A stretch of DNA of 64,000 nt from Parvicella tangerina (GCF_907165195.1 NZ_OU015584.1:1860001-1924000), one strand, 5' to 3'; positions 34,492-44,378 are shown, counted from the first letter of the stretch. Program-made: numbers and translations. Notes: generated from the sequence alone by a model not told the origin.

Positions 34492-35445
34492 TTAGAATCT
34501 GTAAATTACATCCATTTGGTAATCTTTCAGTTTCGTCTTCGCTTTTTCCAGATCTTCTGTGAATCCTAGAATAAACCCTCCGCCACCAGAACCACACAAC
34601 TTCAGGTAATAGGCGTTGCTGTTAATTCCTTCTTGCCATAATTCCTGATATAAATTCGGAATCATTGGCTTAAAGTGCTCTAATACGATCTTAGATAAGT
34701 GCTTTACGTTACTTAACAAAGATTTACCATCTTTTGTCAAGAACGCAGAAATACTTGCATCATTGTATTTTTTGAATTGCGTTTTGATCATGTTTCTGAA
34801 CCCATCCTCTTTACACCGTTCCATAAAATGTTCAACAAGAGGCTGTGTTTTACCCACCTGACCAGTATTCAACAAAAATATACCACCTTTTTCTTCTCCT
34901 TGAGCAGGAATGCCTACCGACTCTAATTCCGATTTAGACTTGATCAGTATAGGTAAACGTAAATAGCAAATAAGAGGATCTAACCCTGAGCTCGTTCCAT
35001 GAAAGTAAGACTCTAACTTCCCAAAAATACTTTTCAGCTTTAGGATATTCCCATTCTCAATATGCTTACTGTCTATTTTGTTCAAAGCATATTTGTCGTA
35101 AATTGCGGCCACTAAAGCACCAGAACTTCCCACTCCATATCCCTGAGGGATACTAGAATCAAAGAGCATACCTCTGTCAATGTCTGCTTTGAATGAATCC
35201 AGATCGATTTCACATGGCAATTCACCTTTTGATGTTAATTCCACAAGGTGCTCGTAATAATTTAGCAAGTGCTGATTACTCTCTTTAGCAAAAGTTTCAT
35301 CATCAGAATAGTAAATAAATTGACCATTGAAATTTTCGAAAGGAATCGATAAAGCCATGGAATCTTCAATAACACCATACTCTCCGAAAAGTAAAATCTT
35401 TCCGTAAAATAGCGACTCTTTTATTGAATTCTTTAGTTGGTTCAT
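34492..35445 (-). CDS. Mevalonate kinase-like GHMP kinase
   Basis: 317 aa. KILLFGEYGVIEDSMALSIPF is the N-terminal motif, and PQGYGVGSSGALVAAIYD the ATP-binding GHMP loop; LCGSGGGGFILG is motif III. Length and the FGEYGV start fit mevalonate kinase. Position beside diphosphomevalonate decarboxylase and a prenyltransferase supports it. Phosphomevalonate kinase cannot be fully excluded. Confidence 0.85.
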   Translation of the reverse strand: MNQLKNSIKESLFYGKILLFGEYGVIEDSMALSIPFENFNGQFIYYSDDETFAKESNQHLLNYYEHLVELTSKGELPCEIDLDSFKADIDRGMLFDSSIPQGYGVGSSGALVAAIYDKYALNKIDSKHIENGNILKLKSIFGKLESYFHGTSSGLDPLICYLRLPILIKSKSELESVGIPAQGEEKGGIFLLNTGQVGKTQPLVEHFMERCKEDGFRNMIKTQFKKYNDASISAFLTKDGKSLLSNVKHLSKIVLEHFKPMIPNLYQELWQEGINSNAYYLKLCGSGGGGFILGFTEDLEKAKTKLKDYQMDVIYRF

Positions 35446-35543
35446 GTTAACACCCGTAGTGTTAATTCGTAAACAAAGTTACTTCAATTTTGTTCGATCA
35501 CCAAAAAGGTTATATTGTTTATTAACACCGAATGTTTAGTTTG

Positions 35544-35957
35544 TCATTTCAACAACTCGTCCACAACACCAGTTCTGAGTGTGTAATCGTAGTCAGAAAT
35601 ACAAGGGTCAATCTCTCCAAGAACATCTTCTATTTCATGATAGATCTTGTCTAATTCCTTAAAGTAGTCCAGCCATTTCATGTTAGCGGCATCTAAATTG
35701 TATTGATTGCACCAATCCAAGTAGTCTTCGGCATATTCGTAAGTGTCTAACGCCAGTAGGATAAGATAAAGACAAGATAATGGTTTAGCGCTGTTGAAGT
35801 CCTCATACTCATCGTCAATATAAATTTTCCATTGATGCTGGTTGATCTTCAGCTGAACTGGAAAGAAGTAGGGGTCGTCTTTTTTCAATTTTTTAAACCT
35901 GACCTTTCTTCCGTCAAGAAAACTTCTGAGCTTTGCTATTTCTGGGTAGTCATTCAT
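35544..35957 (-). CDS. Conserved-looking protein of unknown function
   Basis: 137 aa, acidic, rich in Tyr and Asp, mostly helical after an initial basic segment. No motif recognised. Its start overlaps the stop of the decarboxylase gene by 1 nt, so it is translationally coupled in the mevalonate cluster. A role linked to isoprenoid synthesis is possible but rests only on position. Confidence 0.65.
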   Translation of the reverse strand: MNDYPEIAKLRSFLDGRKVRFKKLKKDDPYFFPVQLKINQHQWKIYIDDEYEDFNSAKPLSCLYLILLALDTYEYAEDYLDWCNQYNLDAANMKWLDYFKELDKIYHEIEDVLGEIDPCISDYDYTLRTGVVDELLK

Positions 35958-37036
35958 TAACTTAGCCGGACAGGACCTTTTCCTACGTGATCAAAGATTA
36001 CCCGGCTATCTTGACACAAAGATGATAGTTCATCAATAATAAATTGATCGACATTCGTTTTTTCATTTTGAGGGTATAACACATGAACATTAGCCCCTGC
36101 ATCCAGGGTGAAGCAGATTTTACTGTTGTTCTCTTTTCTGTATTTCCAAATCAGTTCTATGGCCTTTAGGGTGTTTGGCTTCATCAAAATAAAATAAGGA
36201 TTTGAGGTCATCATCATAGCATGTAACGTTAATGCTTCTGACTCAACAATCCTGATGAAATCATCTACCTTTTGTTCGTCCTGTAAAATATGAATCAGCT
36301 CTGTCAGGTTTTCTTCTGCTTGTTCAAATCGATTTTCAGCAAAAGGATGACCGTTCATTAGTCCATGGCCCACCGTACTGCTTACCACTTTTTCTCCTTC
36401 GTCAATAATCAAGATGCAATCCTGATAGGTTTGATAAAATGACGCTGCCTGAATGTATGGCGATGCGACCAAATCAGAACTGTGATTAAGTGTTTCAGAC
36501 TTTCCCCAGGAGACCAGAGTGGGGTAGACAGAGCGGGCAGCACTTCCACTGCCAATACGAGCTAGAAAAGAAGCTTTGGCATAGAAATACTCTTCAGAAA
36601 GACCAGGATTAAGCACTTTTTCTAAGCTCATAATACAAAGAGCAATGGCACTCATTCCAGAAGCTGAAGAAGCAATACCACTGCTATGTGGAAACGTATT
36701 GCTTGTTTCTATTTTTAAACGTGCTGTTGACAAGTAAGGACAATACCCAAGAATGCTGTTCAGAAATTTCTCAATTTTCGGCCTAAAGCTCTTTTCTTCT
36801 TTACCGTTAACACAGATTTCAAAACTCAACTCATTTGCCGTGTTGAAGGTCGTTTTCGTTTGCGTATGACAATTATTCAGTGTAAAGCTAATGCTTGGGT
36901 TAGCAGGAATTTGCTTGTCATATTTCCCCCAGTACTTTACTAATGCAATATTGGAGGGGGAAGTCCATTCAGCTGTAAAAGGACTTTGGAGTTGCGTGCT
37001 TTTATTGGGTATAAAATCTTTTTCGGTAAATGTCAT
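35957..37036 (-). CDS. mvaD: Diphosphomevalonate decarboxylase
   Basis: 359 aa GHMP-family enzyme. WTSPSNIALVKYWGKYD at the start, then SSGIASSASGMSAIAL as the ATP loop and GSGSAARSVYPTLVSWG as the family signature; LDAGANVHVLYP closes it. It makes isopentenyl diphosphate from mevalonate diphosphate in the cytoplasm. It shows that this organism uses the mevalonate route for isoprenoids. Confidence 0.93.
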   Translation of the reverse strand: MTFTEKDFIPNKSTQLQSPFTAEWTSPSNIALVKYWGKYDKQIPANPSISFTLNNCHTQTKTTFNTANELSFEICVNGKEEKSFRPKIEKFLNSILGYCPYLSTARLKIETSNTFPHSSGIASSASGMSAIALCIMSLEKVLNPGLSEEYFYAKASFLARIGSGSAARSVYPTLVSWGKSETLNHSSDLVASPYIQAASFYQTYQDCILIIDEGEKVVSSTVGHGLMNGHPFAENRFEQAEENLTELIHILQDEQKVDDFIRIVESEALTLHAMMMTSNPYFILMKPNTLKAIELIWKYRKENNSKICFTLDAGANVHVLYPQNEKTNVDQFIIDELSSLCQDSRVIFDHVGKGPVRLS

Positions 37037-37048
37037 TGGCTTTAAGCA

Positions 37049-37405
37049 TTAATGATCCGTTAGATCGTTCTTTAATTTTCCTCTAATGTAGAAGAATGCA
37101 AATATATAGAGCGGGATACCAACCATTGCATAGACGAGTATGTCCATTGAGTAATCGTTATCTCTAGTGGCTTCCAGATAATTCTTAAGATTTATCAATG
37201 ACCACATCATAAAGCCCAAGTAAAGTGCATACGAAACTAATTTAATGGAGGTTGAGACGATTTGATCGTATTGATTAAGTGAAAAGAAGATCGTAAGGCT
37301 CACAGCAATTAAATACAAAAACAACGTGATGTATGAATTTCGATTGAATGTTCCGAGTGTTTTTTTGGAATCGTTTGTCATCTTCCCTAAATTGAAGTTG
37401 GACAC
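37049..37405 (-). CDS. Small four-helix membrane protein, unknown
   Basis: 118 aa with four predicted helices (about 25-44, 50-68, 88-108 and a shorter one). No family recognised. Located 12 bp upstream of mvaD on the same strand, so probably first gene of the mevalonate transcript. Confidence 0.6.
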   Translation of the reverse strand: MSNFNLGKMTNDSKKTLGTFNRNSYITLFLYLIAVSLTIFFSLNQYDQIVSTSIKLVSYALYLGFMMWSLINLKNYLEATRDNDYSMDILVYAMVGIPLYIFAFFYIRGKLKNDLTDH

Positions 37406-37454
37406 AAATTTATCAAACCTTAAGAAACGAGATTCAATTATTGATATTTTCTGG

Positions 37455-37485
37455 TTGGTCTAAATGGATTACGTTTCTATATTTG
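37455..37485 (+). promoter_or_regulatory. Promoter of the aminotransferase gene
   Basis: TATATTTG (37478-37485) matches TAnnTTTG, with TTGG (37455-37458) 19 nt upstream as the -33 element. The start codon is 26 nt further on. Confidence 0.55.
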
Positions 37486-37510
37486 CCACTCAAATTAAAC
37501 GCTACACAAC

Positions 37511-38719
37511 ATGCCAAGTATTTCAAATAAAGCAATAGCGATGCCGGCTTCTCCAATCAGGAGATTAGTACCTTATGCGGAAGCTGCTAAGAATGCAGGG
37601 AAAACAGTCTATCATTTAAATATTGGTCAGCCTGATATAGAGACGCCTGCCAATGTGTTAGAGAAAATGAAGAATCTCGACTTAAAAGTTGTAGAGTACT
37701 CTCATTCTGCTGGTTTTCAGTCTTACCGTGAAGGTTTGGCGAATTATTACAAGAAGGCTGTTGGAGTTAATTTGGATCCCAACGATGAAATAATGGTTAC
37801 CACTGGAGGTTCTGAAGCGTTAGTTTTTGCTTTTCAAACCTGCCTCGAGCCAGGTGATGAGATCATTATTCCCGAACCATTTTATGCCAACTATAATGGA
37901 TTTGCAAAGACCTCAAATATCAATGTGGTTCCTGTGACTGCCAAAATAGAAAATGGCTTTGCACTGCCTCCAATCGAAGAATTTCGAAAAAAGATCACAC
38001 CTAAAACAAAAGGAATTTTGATCTGTAATCCTGGAAACCCTACTGGCTATTTATATACAAAAGAGGAATTGGAGACTTTAAAAGAGGTTGTTCTTGAACA
38101 TGATCTGTTTTTATTTGCAGATGAAGTCTACAGAGAGTTCTGTTATGAAGGAGCGGTGCATACATCGGCACTTACTTTGACTGGACTGGAAGATAATGTG
38201 ATCCTTGTAGACTCTGTTTCAAAACGATACAGCATGTGTGGGGCTAGAGTAGGAGCGTTGGTGAGTAAGAATAAAGAAGTAATGGCGAGTGCCCTGAAAT
38301 TTGGTCAGGCAAGATTATCCCCACCTACGTTCGGACAAATAGCTGGAGAAGAGGCGCTAAATACTCCTCAAAGTTATTTTGATCATGTGGTGGAAGAGTA
38401 TGTGGAGAGAAGAGATATTTTAGTTGATGGGTTGAATCAGATTGAGGGAGTGGTTTGTCCTAAACCTCAAGGTGCTTTTTATGCAATTGCGAAATTGCCT
38501 ATTGATGATGCAGATAAATTCTGTCAGTGGTTATTGGAAGATTTTGAATATGAAAATCAAACGGTAATGATGGCTCCTGCTACTGGTTTTTATTCTACTC
38601 CGGGCTTAGGTAAACAAGAAGTTAGGTTAGCTTATGTTTTAAATAAGGAAGCACTTAAGAATGCCGTAAAATGTTTGGAGGAAGCACTTAAGGTGTATCC
38701 AGGAAGAAGTTATAACTAA
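37511..38719 (+). CDS. PLP-dependent aminotransferase, class I
   Basis: 402 aa, fold-type I. N176 in NPGNPTG, D204 and Y207 in FADEVYREF, Schiff-base K238 in SVSKRYSMCGARVG. Of the aspartate/aromatic aminotransferase subgroup Ig; donor and acceptor not determinable from sequence. Its last four bases overlap the end of a convergent membrane-protein gene. Confidence 0.9.
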   Translation: MPSISNKAIAMPASPIRRLVPYAEAAKNAGKTVYHLNIGQPDIETPANVLEKMKNLDLKVVEYSHSAGFQSYREGLANYYKKAVGVNLDPNDEIMVTTGGSEALVFAFQTCLEPGDEIIIPEPFYANYNGFAKTSNINVVPVTAKIENGFALPPIEEFRKKITPKTKGILICNPGNPTGYLYTKEELETLKEVVLEHDLFLFADEVYREFCYEGAVHTSALTLTGLEDNVILVDSVSKRYSMCGARVGALVSKNKEVMASALKFGQARLSPPTFGQIAGEEALNTPQSYFDHVVEEYVERRDILVDGLNQIEGVVCPKPQGAFYAIAKLPIDDADKFCQWLLEDFEYENQTVMMAPATGFYSTPGLGKQEVRLAYVLNKEALKNAVKCLEEALKVYPGRSYN

Positions 38720-39132
38720 TGGTTGTTTTTTTGCTTCGAGAAAAACAGCTTTTTTCTTATCAGATGAGCAATATGGAGGAGAGTGCATGAAATAATTGAG
38801 TAGCCACCTATCAAGTAAAGTCCTTTGAAGTTGTAAGGATGTCCATGATTAAAAAAAGCACCCCAGAGTATGTAGATTGTAGCTATCATAGATAACCCAA
38901 ACAAAATGTTGTTTAGCATATTTTGACCTTTAAGGTGAAAGAAAGAATAGATGTTATAAATAGCTAGTGTAGATCCAAAAATTAAAGTTAAAATTGCCCT
39001 ACCAGGTAAATGAAGAAACTCGAAAACTATTCCGGCAACAAGAGGAATGGAAATGATTATAACCGCAGTATATCTGTATTTATAGGAGAAACCTCTTTCT
39101 TCATTTTCTTTAAAATCTAAAACATCTTCCAT
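38716..39132 (-). CDS. Four-helix membrane protein, unknown
   Basis: 138 aa, four hydrophobic helices separated by short loops and a lysine/histidine-rich tail. Resembles small GldL-like or DUF-type membrane proteins of Bacteroidota only in layout. Convergent with the aminotransferase gene, overlapping 4 nt. Confidence 0.6.
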   Translation of the reverse strand: MEDVLDFKENEERGFSYKYRYTAVIIISIPLVAGIVFEFLHLPGRAILTLIFGSTLAIYNIYSFFHLKGQNMLNNILFGLSMIATIYILWGAFFNHGHPYNFKGLYLIGGYSIISCTLLHIAHLIRKKLFFSKQKNNH

Positions 39133-39253
39133 GGCGGGAAGATAAGAACTTACTTTAACATAAAAATCTTTTTGGTCATTCGACTATTATGCGAGTAGAT
39201 GGCAAAATTGTAAAATGTTTTATTCATTACCTGAATGAAAAGACGTTGTGAAA

Positions 39254-40138
39254 CTATTCAACTTTGAGGCTTGTCATGGATAAAGAGCCTGCGATAGCCT
39301 TATTGTTAAACAACTCTACAGTTTCTTTGGATCCTTTCAAGCCGAGAACGTAGAGGAGTGGAAGATAGTGCTCTGGTGTTGGAATAGCGAGATGGAATGC
39401 GGATCCTTGAGATTTATAATTGATCAGCTTTTCGTGATTGTCGTTTAATATCCAATCGTTCATCTTTTCCATAACTTCTAGGGTCCAATCGTAGCCATGA
39501 TCAACCTTATTGATGTTTGCCCAATCAACTTTTCCTAGGTTGTGAACCAGATTACCGCTTCCGATGATCAAAACTCCCTTTGCTCGTAAACGACTGATTT
39601 CCTTTGCCAGTTCGTAGTGATATTGTGGTCCTTTGGTATAGTCGATACTCATTTGAATCACAGGAATATTAGCTTCTGGGTACAAATGTTTAATTACTGA
39701 CCATGCGCCATGATCTAAACCCCAATTGTGATCGAGCTCAACCTGAGTTGATGAGATCAGGTCTTTTGTTTCTTTTGCAAGTTCTGGACTTCCAGGTGCG
39801 GGGTATTCTACTTCAAAGAGTTCTTGAGGAAATCCACCAAAGTCGTGAATTGTTTTTGGGAACTCCATAGCTGTTACTTTGGTTCCCTTGGTTTCCCAGT
39901 GCGCAGAAATACAAAGAATTGCTTTCGGTTTAGCAATCCCTTCACTGATTTTCCTAAAACCCTGAACAAACTGGTTTTCTTCAATTGCATTCATCGGACT
40001 TCCATGTCCTAAAAACAGTAAAGGCATTTTATCCGTGTTGGATAAATGATCATTTAGCTTTGCAAGGTAGTCTAGTTTCATTGTTGTTCCCATAAGTGGT
40101 AGTAACCCAATTGTTTTTATAAAGTTTTTTCGTTTCAT
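39254..40138 (-). CDS. ygiD: LigB-type extradiol dioxygenase (YgiD-like)
   Basis: 294 aa. LFLGHGSPMNAIE and ISAHWET carry the metal His residues, with NWGLDHGAWSVIKHLYP and GSGNLVHNLG following: the 4,5-DOPA extradiol dioxygenase type of the LigB superfamily. An N-terminal KRKNFIKTIGLLPLMG stretch looks like a remnant signal or membrane anchor, longer than usual YgiD. Its upstream region carries the same operator-like 15-mer as pirin, suggesting shared control by aromatics or quinones. Confidence 0.9.
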   Translation of the reverse strand: MKRKNFIKTIGLLPLMGTTMKLDYLAKLNDHLSNTDKMPLLFLGHGSPMNAIEENQFVQGFRKISEGIAKPKAILCISAHWETKGTKVTAMEFPKTIHDFGGFPQELFEVEYPAPGSPELAKETKDLISSTQVELDHNWGLDHGAWSVIKHLYPEANIPVIQMSIDYTKGPQYHYELAKEISRLRAKGVLIIGSGNLVHNLGKVDWANINKVDHGYDWTLEVMEKMNDWILNDNHEKLINYKSQGSAFHLAIPTPEHYLPLLYVLGLKGSKETVELFNNKAIAGSLSMTSLKVE

Positions 40139-40157
40139 GTATTTGAAATGTAAATAG

Positions 40158-40172
40158 TTTACATGGAAAGTA
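40158..40172 (-). promoter_or_regulatory. Operator-like site shared with pirin
   Basis: TTTACATGGAAAGTA (plus strand), identical to 27120-27134. It lies 20 nt upstream of the dioxygenase start. On the minus strand TACATTTC, close to the -7 consensus, is 5 nt downstream of the palindrome, so a bound regulator would block the promoter. Confidence 0.55.
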
Positions 40173-40230
40173 AAATTATAAAATTTATCCCATAACTGCT
40201 CATGGTTTTGTGTTTTTTTTTGAATAAAAA

Positions 40231-40249
40231 AGGGGGCACAAAGCCCCCT
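40231..40249 (-). terminator. Intrinsic terminator after the phosphatase gene
   Basis: AGGGGGC and GCCCCCT form a 7-bp stem with a five-base loop; on the minus strand it is followed by TTTTTTATTC. It starts 24 nt beyond the stop codon of the 40273-41847 gene. Confidence 0.85.
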
Positions 40250-40272
40250 CTATCAATTCTATAATAGCTAGA

Positions 40273-41847
40273 TTACTCCTTAACTATTTTGTACGATTCA
40301 ACAGTTCCGTCCTCAGACTTGATGTAAATGTAGTTCACACCAGAACAAGCATCTTCTATATCTAAGGTATGCGTTGTTCCATTCACACTTTCTGATTTAC
40401 ACAGTTTCCCGAGCGCATTGTAAAGTTCAAGTGTCCCACTCGTATTCTCTTTGAATTGAATGTTAACTTCAGAAGTAGCTGGTACAGGGAAGATAGCATC
40501 AACTTTACCTTCAACTTCGGCAACATTCGCAGAAGGGTTTGTAATAACAACCATATCTCCATTTGATGGATTCCAAAGCGTAACCCCAGCTGGCAGATCA
40601 TGTCCTAGATTGTCATCCGTACTAGGTGTTACGGAGTTTATGTTTTCGAACTTAACACACTGAATTGTTATTGAGTTCTGATTTACTTTGATGAAGAAAA
40701 AATTGTCAAAGGTTCCATGATTTCTAACATAGGGTTTCTCGTTTGCTCCAGTGTAGTAAATGTCTCGATGGGGTGCTCCCCATTGACCTTCACCAATGTA
40801 TACAATACCATCATTTGCTTGTTCAAAGTCATCATTATTCGAATTCGCTTTGCATGGCCATGTCCATTTTGTAGAATGAGAATCAGACTCTGAAACTAGG
40901 TCTACACCATATTGTTCAAATAGGTTTACCCAGCAGCTCATCTGATCAGTTTCTAAATTCCCATCTTTTCCAATAGCATAGGTTGGACTGTGGTACTGAG
41001 CAATTTTCCAAACGGGGTCACTTAATCCTCCCGAGCTATGCATTTGTAGGTCACTAGTTAGCCAGTTTAATTGATTGACCCCATTACAAGCATCAATCTC
41101 CGTGTTTAATGAATAATATCTAATTAGCCCTCCGTGAAAATTGAGTGCATAGTATTCTTCTTGAGGAATATCGAATAATTCATACGTATCTGATGCGTCT
41201 TCGTGATTTCCTCTTGAGTGCATTATTGGGTACATTCTACCATCCGAGGAAATTGTTCGTTGCCAATCCGTTAGCCAAGTGTCCCATTCCTGTTGTGTGT
41301 CTGAGGTAATTTGGTTTTGCACATAATCACCATTAAAAGCCACGAAATCAGGTCTGATCAACGCAACAAGGTCATTGCCTGCTCTTCGCATTTCCAGGCA
41401 GTCTCCGCTAGGACAGTCCTCTGTATAAATACCAAAAACTTTAAACCCATCTCTTGTGTCACCGCCATTAATAAAGGAAATCGGATCGTTAGGGTCATCA
41501 GACAGTGTTTTAAACTTAAACCTGTTAGAGGTAGCACCATTTGCATCATGGATAACAAAATAATACATGGTGTTTGGCGTAAGTCCCGTTAATCTTGCGA
41601 AGTACCTGTTGTGACCATGTGCATTTCCAGTGCGGTCTGTTGTGTGGTTTGATGGGTAGTTAGTATAGTTCGTTCCTTCATCCGAAGTTCCGTAATAAAC
41701 GGTGCCGTCATCACCTCCCCAGCTCACGACTACTGTGGTAGCAGGATCATCTCTATACGAAAGAAGGTAATTATTGGTTGTTGAGAATGAAATTTTACAT
41801 GTGAATGTAAAAAGTGCTAGAATTGCTATATATAAAGTTGTTTTCAT
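40273..41847 (-). CDS. Secreted purple-acid-phosphatase-like metallophosphoesterase with T9SS tail
   Basis: 524 aa. Signal peptide, an N-terminal fibronectin-like domain as in purple acid phosphatases (about 25-120), then a calcineurin-like domain with FINGGDTRDG, FNGDYVQN, MHSRGNHED and SESDSHSTKW as metal and catalytic blocks. The last 80 residues (AIFPVPATSEVNIQF, LYNALGK) are a type A T9SS sorting domain. A secreted or surface phosphate-scavenging enzyme; specificity unknown. Confidence 0.9.
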   Translation of the reverse strand: MKTTLYIAILALFTFTCKISFSTTNNYLLSYRDDPATTVVVSWGGDDGTVYYGTSDEGTNYTNYPSNHTTDRTGNAHGHNRYFARLTGLTPNTMYYFVIHDANGATSNRFKFKTLSDDPNDPISFINGGDTRDGFKVFGIYTEDCPSGDCLEMRRAGNDLVALIRPDFVAFNGDYVQNQITSDTQQEWDTWLTDWQRTISSDGRMYPIMHSRGNHEDASDTYELFDIPQEEYYALNFHGGLIRYYSLNTEIDACNGVNQLNWLTSDLQMHSSGGLSDPVWKIAQYHSPTYAIGKDGNLETDQMSCWVNLFEQYGVDLVSESDSHSTKWTWPCKANSNNDDFEQANDGIVYIGEGQWGAPHRDIYYTGANEKPYVRNHGTFDNFFFIKVNQNSITIQCVKFENINSVTPSTDDNLGHDLPAGVTLWNPSNGDMVVITNPSANVAEVEGKVDAIFPVPATSEVNIQFKENTSGTLELYNALGKLCKSESVNGTTHTLDIEDACSGVNYIYIKSEDGTVESYKIVKE

Positions 41848-41910
41848 GGAATTTGATTTGTTGCAAATTTACTAAAGATTCGATTTAAGTAAAGTTAATA
41901 ATTTATTATC

Positions 41911-42315
41911 CTATTCGAGTTTTGTTCTTGGACTGAACCATTTAGCAAATCTTTTTGGGAAACCCAAAACGATCAAAAGAGCTAATGGTGCTCCCCAGTT
42001 CGCGGCTCTTTCCACAAAGTCCCAGATCGGTTCTCCAGAAATTGGTCTGACTGTGGCCGTGGCCAATGCCCAAATCATGGCCCAAAGCACTACAAGACGA
42101 ATGGGGTAAATCAATACAATAGCTGCTACCGCAAAGTCTAATAGGCCTATAAAAGGCATGATGTCTATTGCCGATTCGTAAGAAAAACCTACAGCCTCTA
42201 AGTAAGAGATCCAATGTTCTTTAACAGTGTAAGCAAAAACACCATGGCCAAGAAATACTCCAAAAACGGCTATTCTTAATACGTATTCTACACGATTTAA
42301 CTGTTTCGAATCCAA
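41911..42315 (-). CDS. DoxX-like small membrane protein
   Basis: 134 aa, four predicted helices, the first starting VEYVLRIAVFGVFLGHGVFAY. The pattern of an early GHG motif and short helices recalls DoxX-type proteins but is not decisive. No operon partner. Confidence 0.55.
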   Translation of the reverse strand: MDSKQLNRVEYVLRIAVFGVFLGHGVFAYTVKEHWISYLEAVGFSYESAIDIMPFIGLLDFAVAAIVLIYPIRLVVLWAMIWALATATVRPISGEPIWDFVERAANWGAPLALLIVLGFPKRFAKWFSPRTKLE

Positions 42316-42412
42316 TTTTAAAGGTTTATTTTGGTTAAAAGGTTCGTGCGAAAATACAACTATTAATTTATTGATGGAGATAGCCTTTAAGCCAACTGCG
42401 TCAAAATAAGAG

Positions 42413-42775
42413 CTACTTTTTAGACAAACTAAATGCGTATAGCACTGCGATACATAAAACTAGGCTGATAAGAATGTTAGCGATGGCGATTGCAAACTGC
42501 CCATTCTTCATCAATTGTAAAGTCTCGTTTGAAAATGTACTAAACGTACTAAAACCACCGCAGAATCCAATTAGAATCAATGCTTTCATTTCATCGGATT
42601 GAAATTTGCTCGAAAACGCGTATGCCACAATTCCAATTACGAGGCAGCTTAAGACGTTCGCTACAAGAGTGGCAATTGGAAAATTATTGGGTTTATAATT
42701 CTCTAACCCCACAGAGACTCCATACCTTGCCAGACTTCCAAGTCCACCACCAAGAAATACCCAAAGTGCCAGCAT
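42413..42775 (-). CDS. crcB: Fluoride channel CrcB/FluC
   Basis: 120 aa, four helices. GGGLGSLARYGVS at the start and GFCGGFSTFSTFSNE in helix three are the fluoride-channel signatures. It exports fluoride as an antiparallel dimer. No fluoride riboswitch was recognised upstream; instead it is the end of the hpt-adk-obg-PAP2 run, overlapping PAP2 by 1 nt. Confidence 0.93.
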   Translation of the reverse strand: MLALWVFLGGGLGSLARYGVSVGLENYKPNNFPIATLVANVLSCLVIGIVAYAFSSKFQSDEMKALILIGFCGGFSTFSTFSNETLQLMKNGQFAIAIANILISLVLCIAVLYAFSLSKK

Positions 42776-43350
42776 TATTCTTTTTGCATTTTTAAGAATC
42801 CTTCAAAAATACGATAAAATATCCAGCCAATAAATGTTCCCCAAATTGCCCCAACAAAGACATCAGAAGGGTAGTGGACCCCCAAGTAAACCCGACTCAA
42901 TGCTACAATTACTGGAAATAGAATGAGCATCAATAACCAGTTGCTATTAATAGGTTTCCATAGGCTAAGAAGGGCGAAGACTGTTATAGCGAACATGTTC
43001 GAGGAATGGTTGCTGATAAATCCGTAAGTACCACCCTTATAGTTGTTTACATAATGTAATTGATCAGTTAGTTCAAGATTTTGGCTTGGACGATATCTCA
43101 AGAAAACCTCCTTGAAAAAGTATTTCGCTGTAAGATCAGAGAGCCCAACAGAGAGTCCTCCAAGTACTAAAAAAATGAACATACCTTTTAATCCAAATGA
43201 ACGATAGGCTAAAAAAACTAATAACGCATAAACAGGAATCCCAAAGTATTTTTCGCTGATCACCCACATCACATCGTCAAGAAACGGAGAGTGAAGACCG
43301 TTGATGAAAAAAAGAAGTTTCTGGTCAATATTTTCCAGCCAATCAATCAT
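42775..43350 (-). CDS. PAP2-family membrane phosphatase
   Basis: 191 aa from the ATG at 43350, chosen because the upstream start lies deeper in obg. Motifs [24 protein letters not shown] and [13 protein letters not shown] are the three PAP2 phosphatase blocks, with the catalytic His residues in the last two. Five helices. Likely acts on lipid phosphates such as undecaprenyl pyrophosphate. Confidence 0.88.
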   Translation of the reverse strand: MIDWLENIDQKLLFFINGLHSPFLDDVMWVISEKYFGIPVYALLVFLAYRSFGLKGMFIFLVLGGLSVGLSDLTAKYFFKEVFLRYRPSQNLELTDQLHYVNNYKGGTYGFISNHSSNMFAITVFALLSLWKPINSNWLLMLILFPVIVALSRVYLGVHYPSDVFVGAIWGTFIGWIFYRIFEGFLKMQKE

Positions 43351-44347
43351 TGATAATTTCCCAAAGAGCATCTTTCAATGCTGGTATTCCTTTCCCAGAA
43401 ACTGAACTGATGTAGGTATATGTTAAATCTGAAGGAAGCTTTTCTTTGAGTTCATCATCTAGCTCCTTGATCAGGTCATCATCAAGCATATCAATTTTTG
43501 TAATCGCCAGATGTCTTCTTTTGTCAAGTAACTCAGGATTAAATTGCTTTAGTTCATTGAGCAAGACATCGTACTCTTCACGAATATCATCACTATCCAC
43601 TGGAATCATAAAAAGTAAAGCGGCATTCCGCTCGATGTGTCGTAAGAATCTATGGCCTATTCCTTTTCCTTCATGCGCGCCTTCAATGATCCCTGGAATG
43701 TCAGCCATGATAAACGACTTGTAATCATGATAGTCGACTATTCCAAGGTTAGGCACTAAAGTAGTAAAAGGATAATTTGCGATTTCTGGTTTGGCAGCAC
43801 TAACGACTGACAGCAAAGTTGATTTTCCTGCGTTAGGATAGCCAACCAAACCAACATCAGCTAGAACTTTCAGCTCGAGAATCATCCATTCTTCTTTGCC
43901 TTCTTCTCCAGGTTGAGCAAATCGCGGAGTCTGAGCCGTTGAGCTCTTGAAATGCCAGTTTCCGAGTCCACCTCTTCCACCTTCCAATAAAACAACTTCT
44001 TCATCATGTTCCGTGATTTCAAAGAGTACTTCTCCAGTTTCTGCATGTTTTGCTACGGTGCCTAATGGGACATCTAAGATAATGTCTTCTCCAGTTTTCC
44101 CAGTGCTTCTAGATTTTCCACCAGGTTCTCCCGGTTTAGCAATCACGTGCTTTCGATACTTCAAATGAAGTAGTGTCCAAATGTTTCGATTACCTTTTAA
44201 GATAATGTGTCCACCGCGTCCACCATCACCGCCTTGAGGACCACCCGTCATGGTCAGCTTATCGCGGTGAAGGTATGCTGAGCCAGCCCCACCTTTCCCG
44301 GTACGACAGCATATTTTCACATAATCGACAAAGTTGGAATTGGACAT
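43343..44347 (-). CDS. obg: GTPase Obg (ribosome assembly)
   Basis: 334 aa. The N-terminal glycine-rich OBG fold ([13 protein letters not shown]) is followed by a GTPase domain with [15 protein letters not shown] and TKID motifs. The C-terminal OCT extension of longer Obgs is absent, as is common in Bacteroidota. Essential GTPase in 50S maturation and stringent control. Follows adk by 31 bp. Confidence 0.95.
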   Translation of the reverse strand: MSNSNFVDYVKICCRTGKGGAGSAYLHRDKLTMTGGPQGGDGGRGGHIILKGNRNIWTLLHLKYRKHVIAKPGEPGGKSRSTGKTGEDIILDVPLGTVAKHAETGEVLFEITEHDEEVVLLEGGRGGLGNWHFKSSTAQTPRFAQPGEEGKEEWMILELKVLADVGLVGYPNAGKSTLLSVVSAAKPEIANYPFTTLVPNLGIVDYHDYKSFIMADIPGIIEGAHEGKGIGHRFLRHIERNAALLFMIPVDSDDIREEYDVLLNELKQFNPELLDKRRHLAITKIDMLDDDLIKELDDELKEKLPSDLTYTYISSVSGKGIPALKDALWEIIND

Positions 44348-44378
44348 TCGTATTTATTTTAAGTAAGTTATCAGGAAA

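Noticed and set aside
42413-42775. Fluoride riboswitch for crcB
   Set aside because: crcB overlaps the upstream gene by 1 nt, leaving no leader for a riboswitch.
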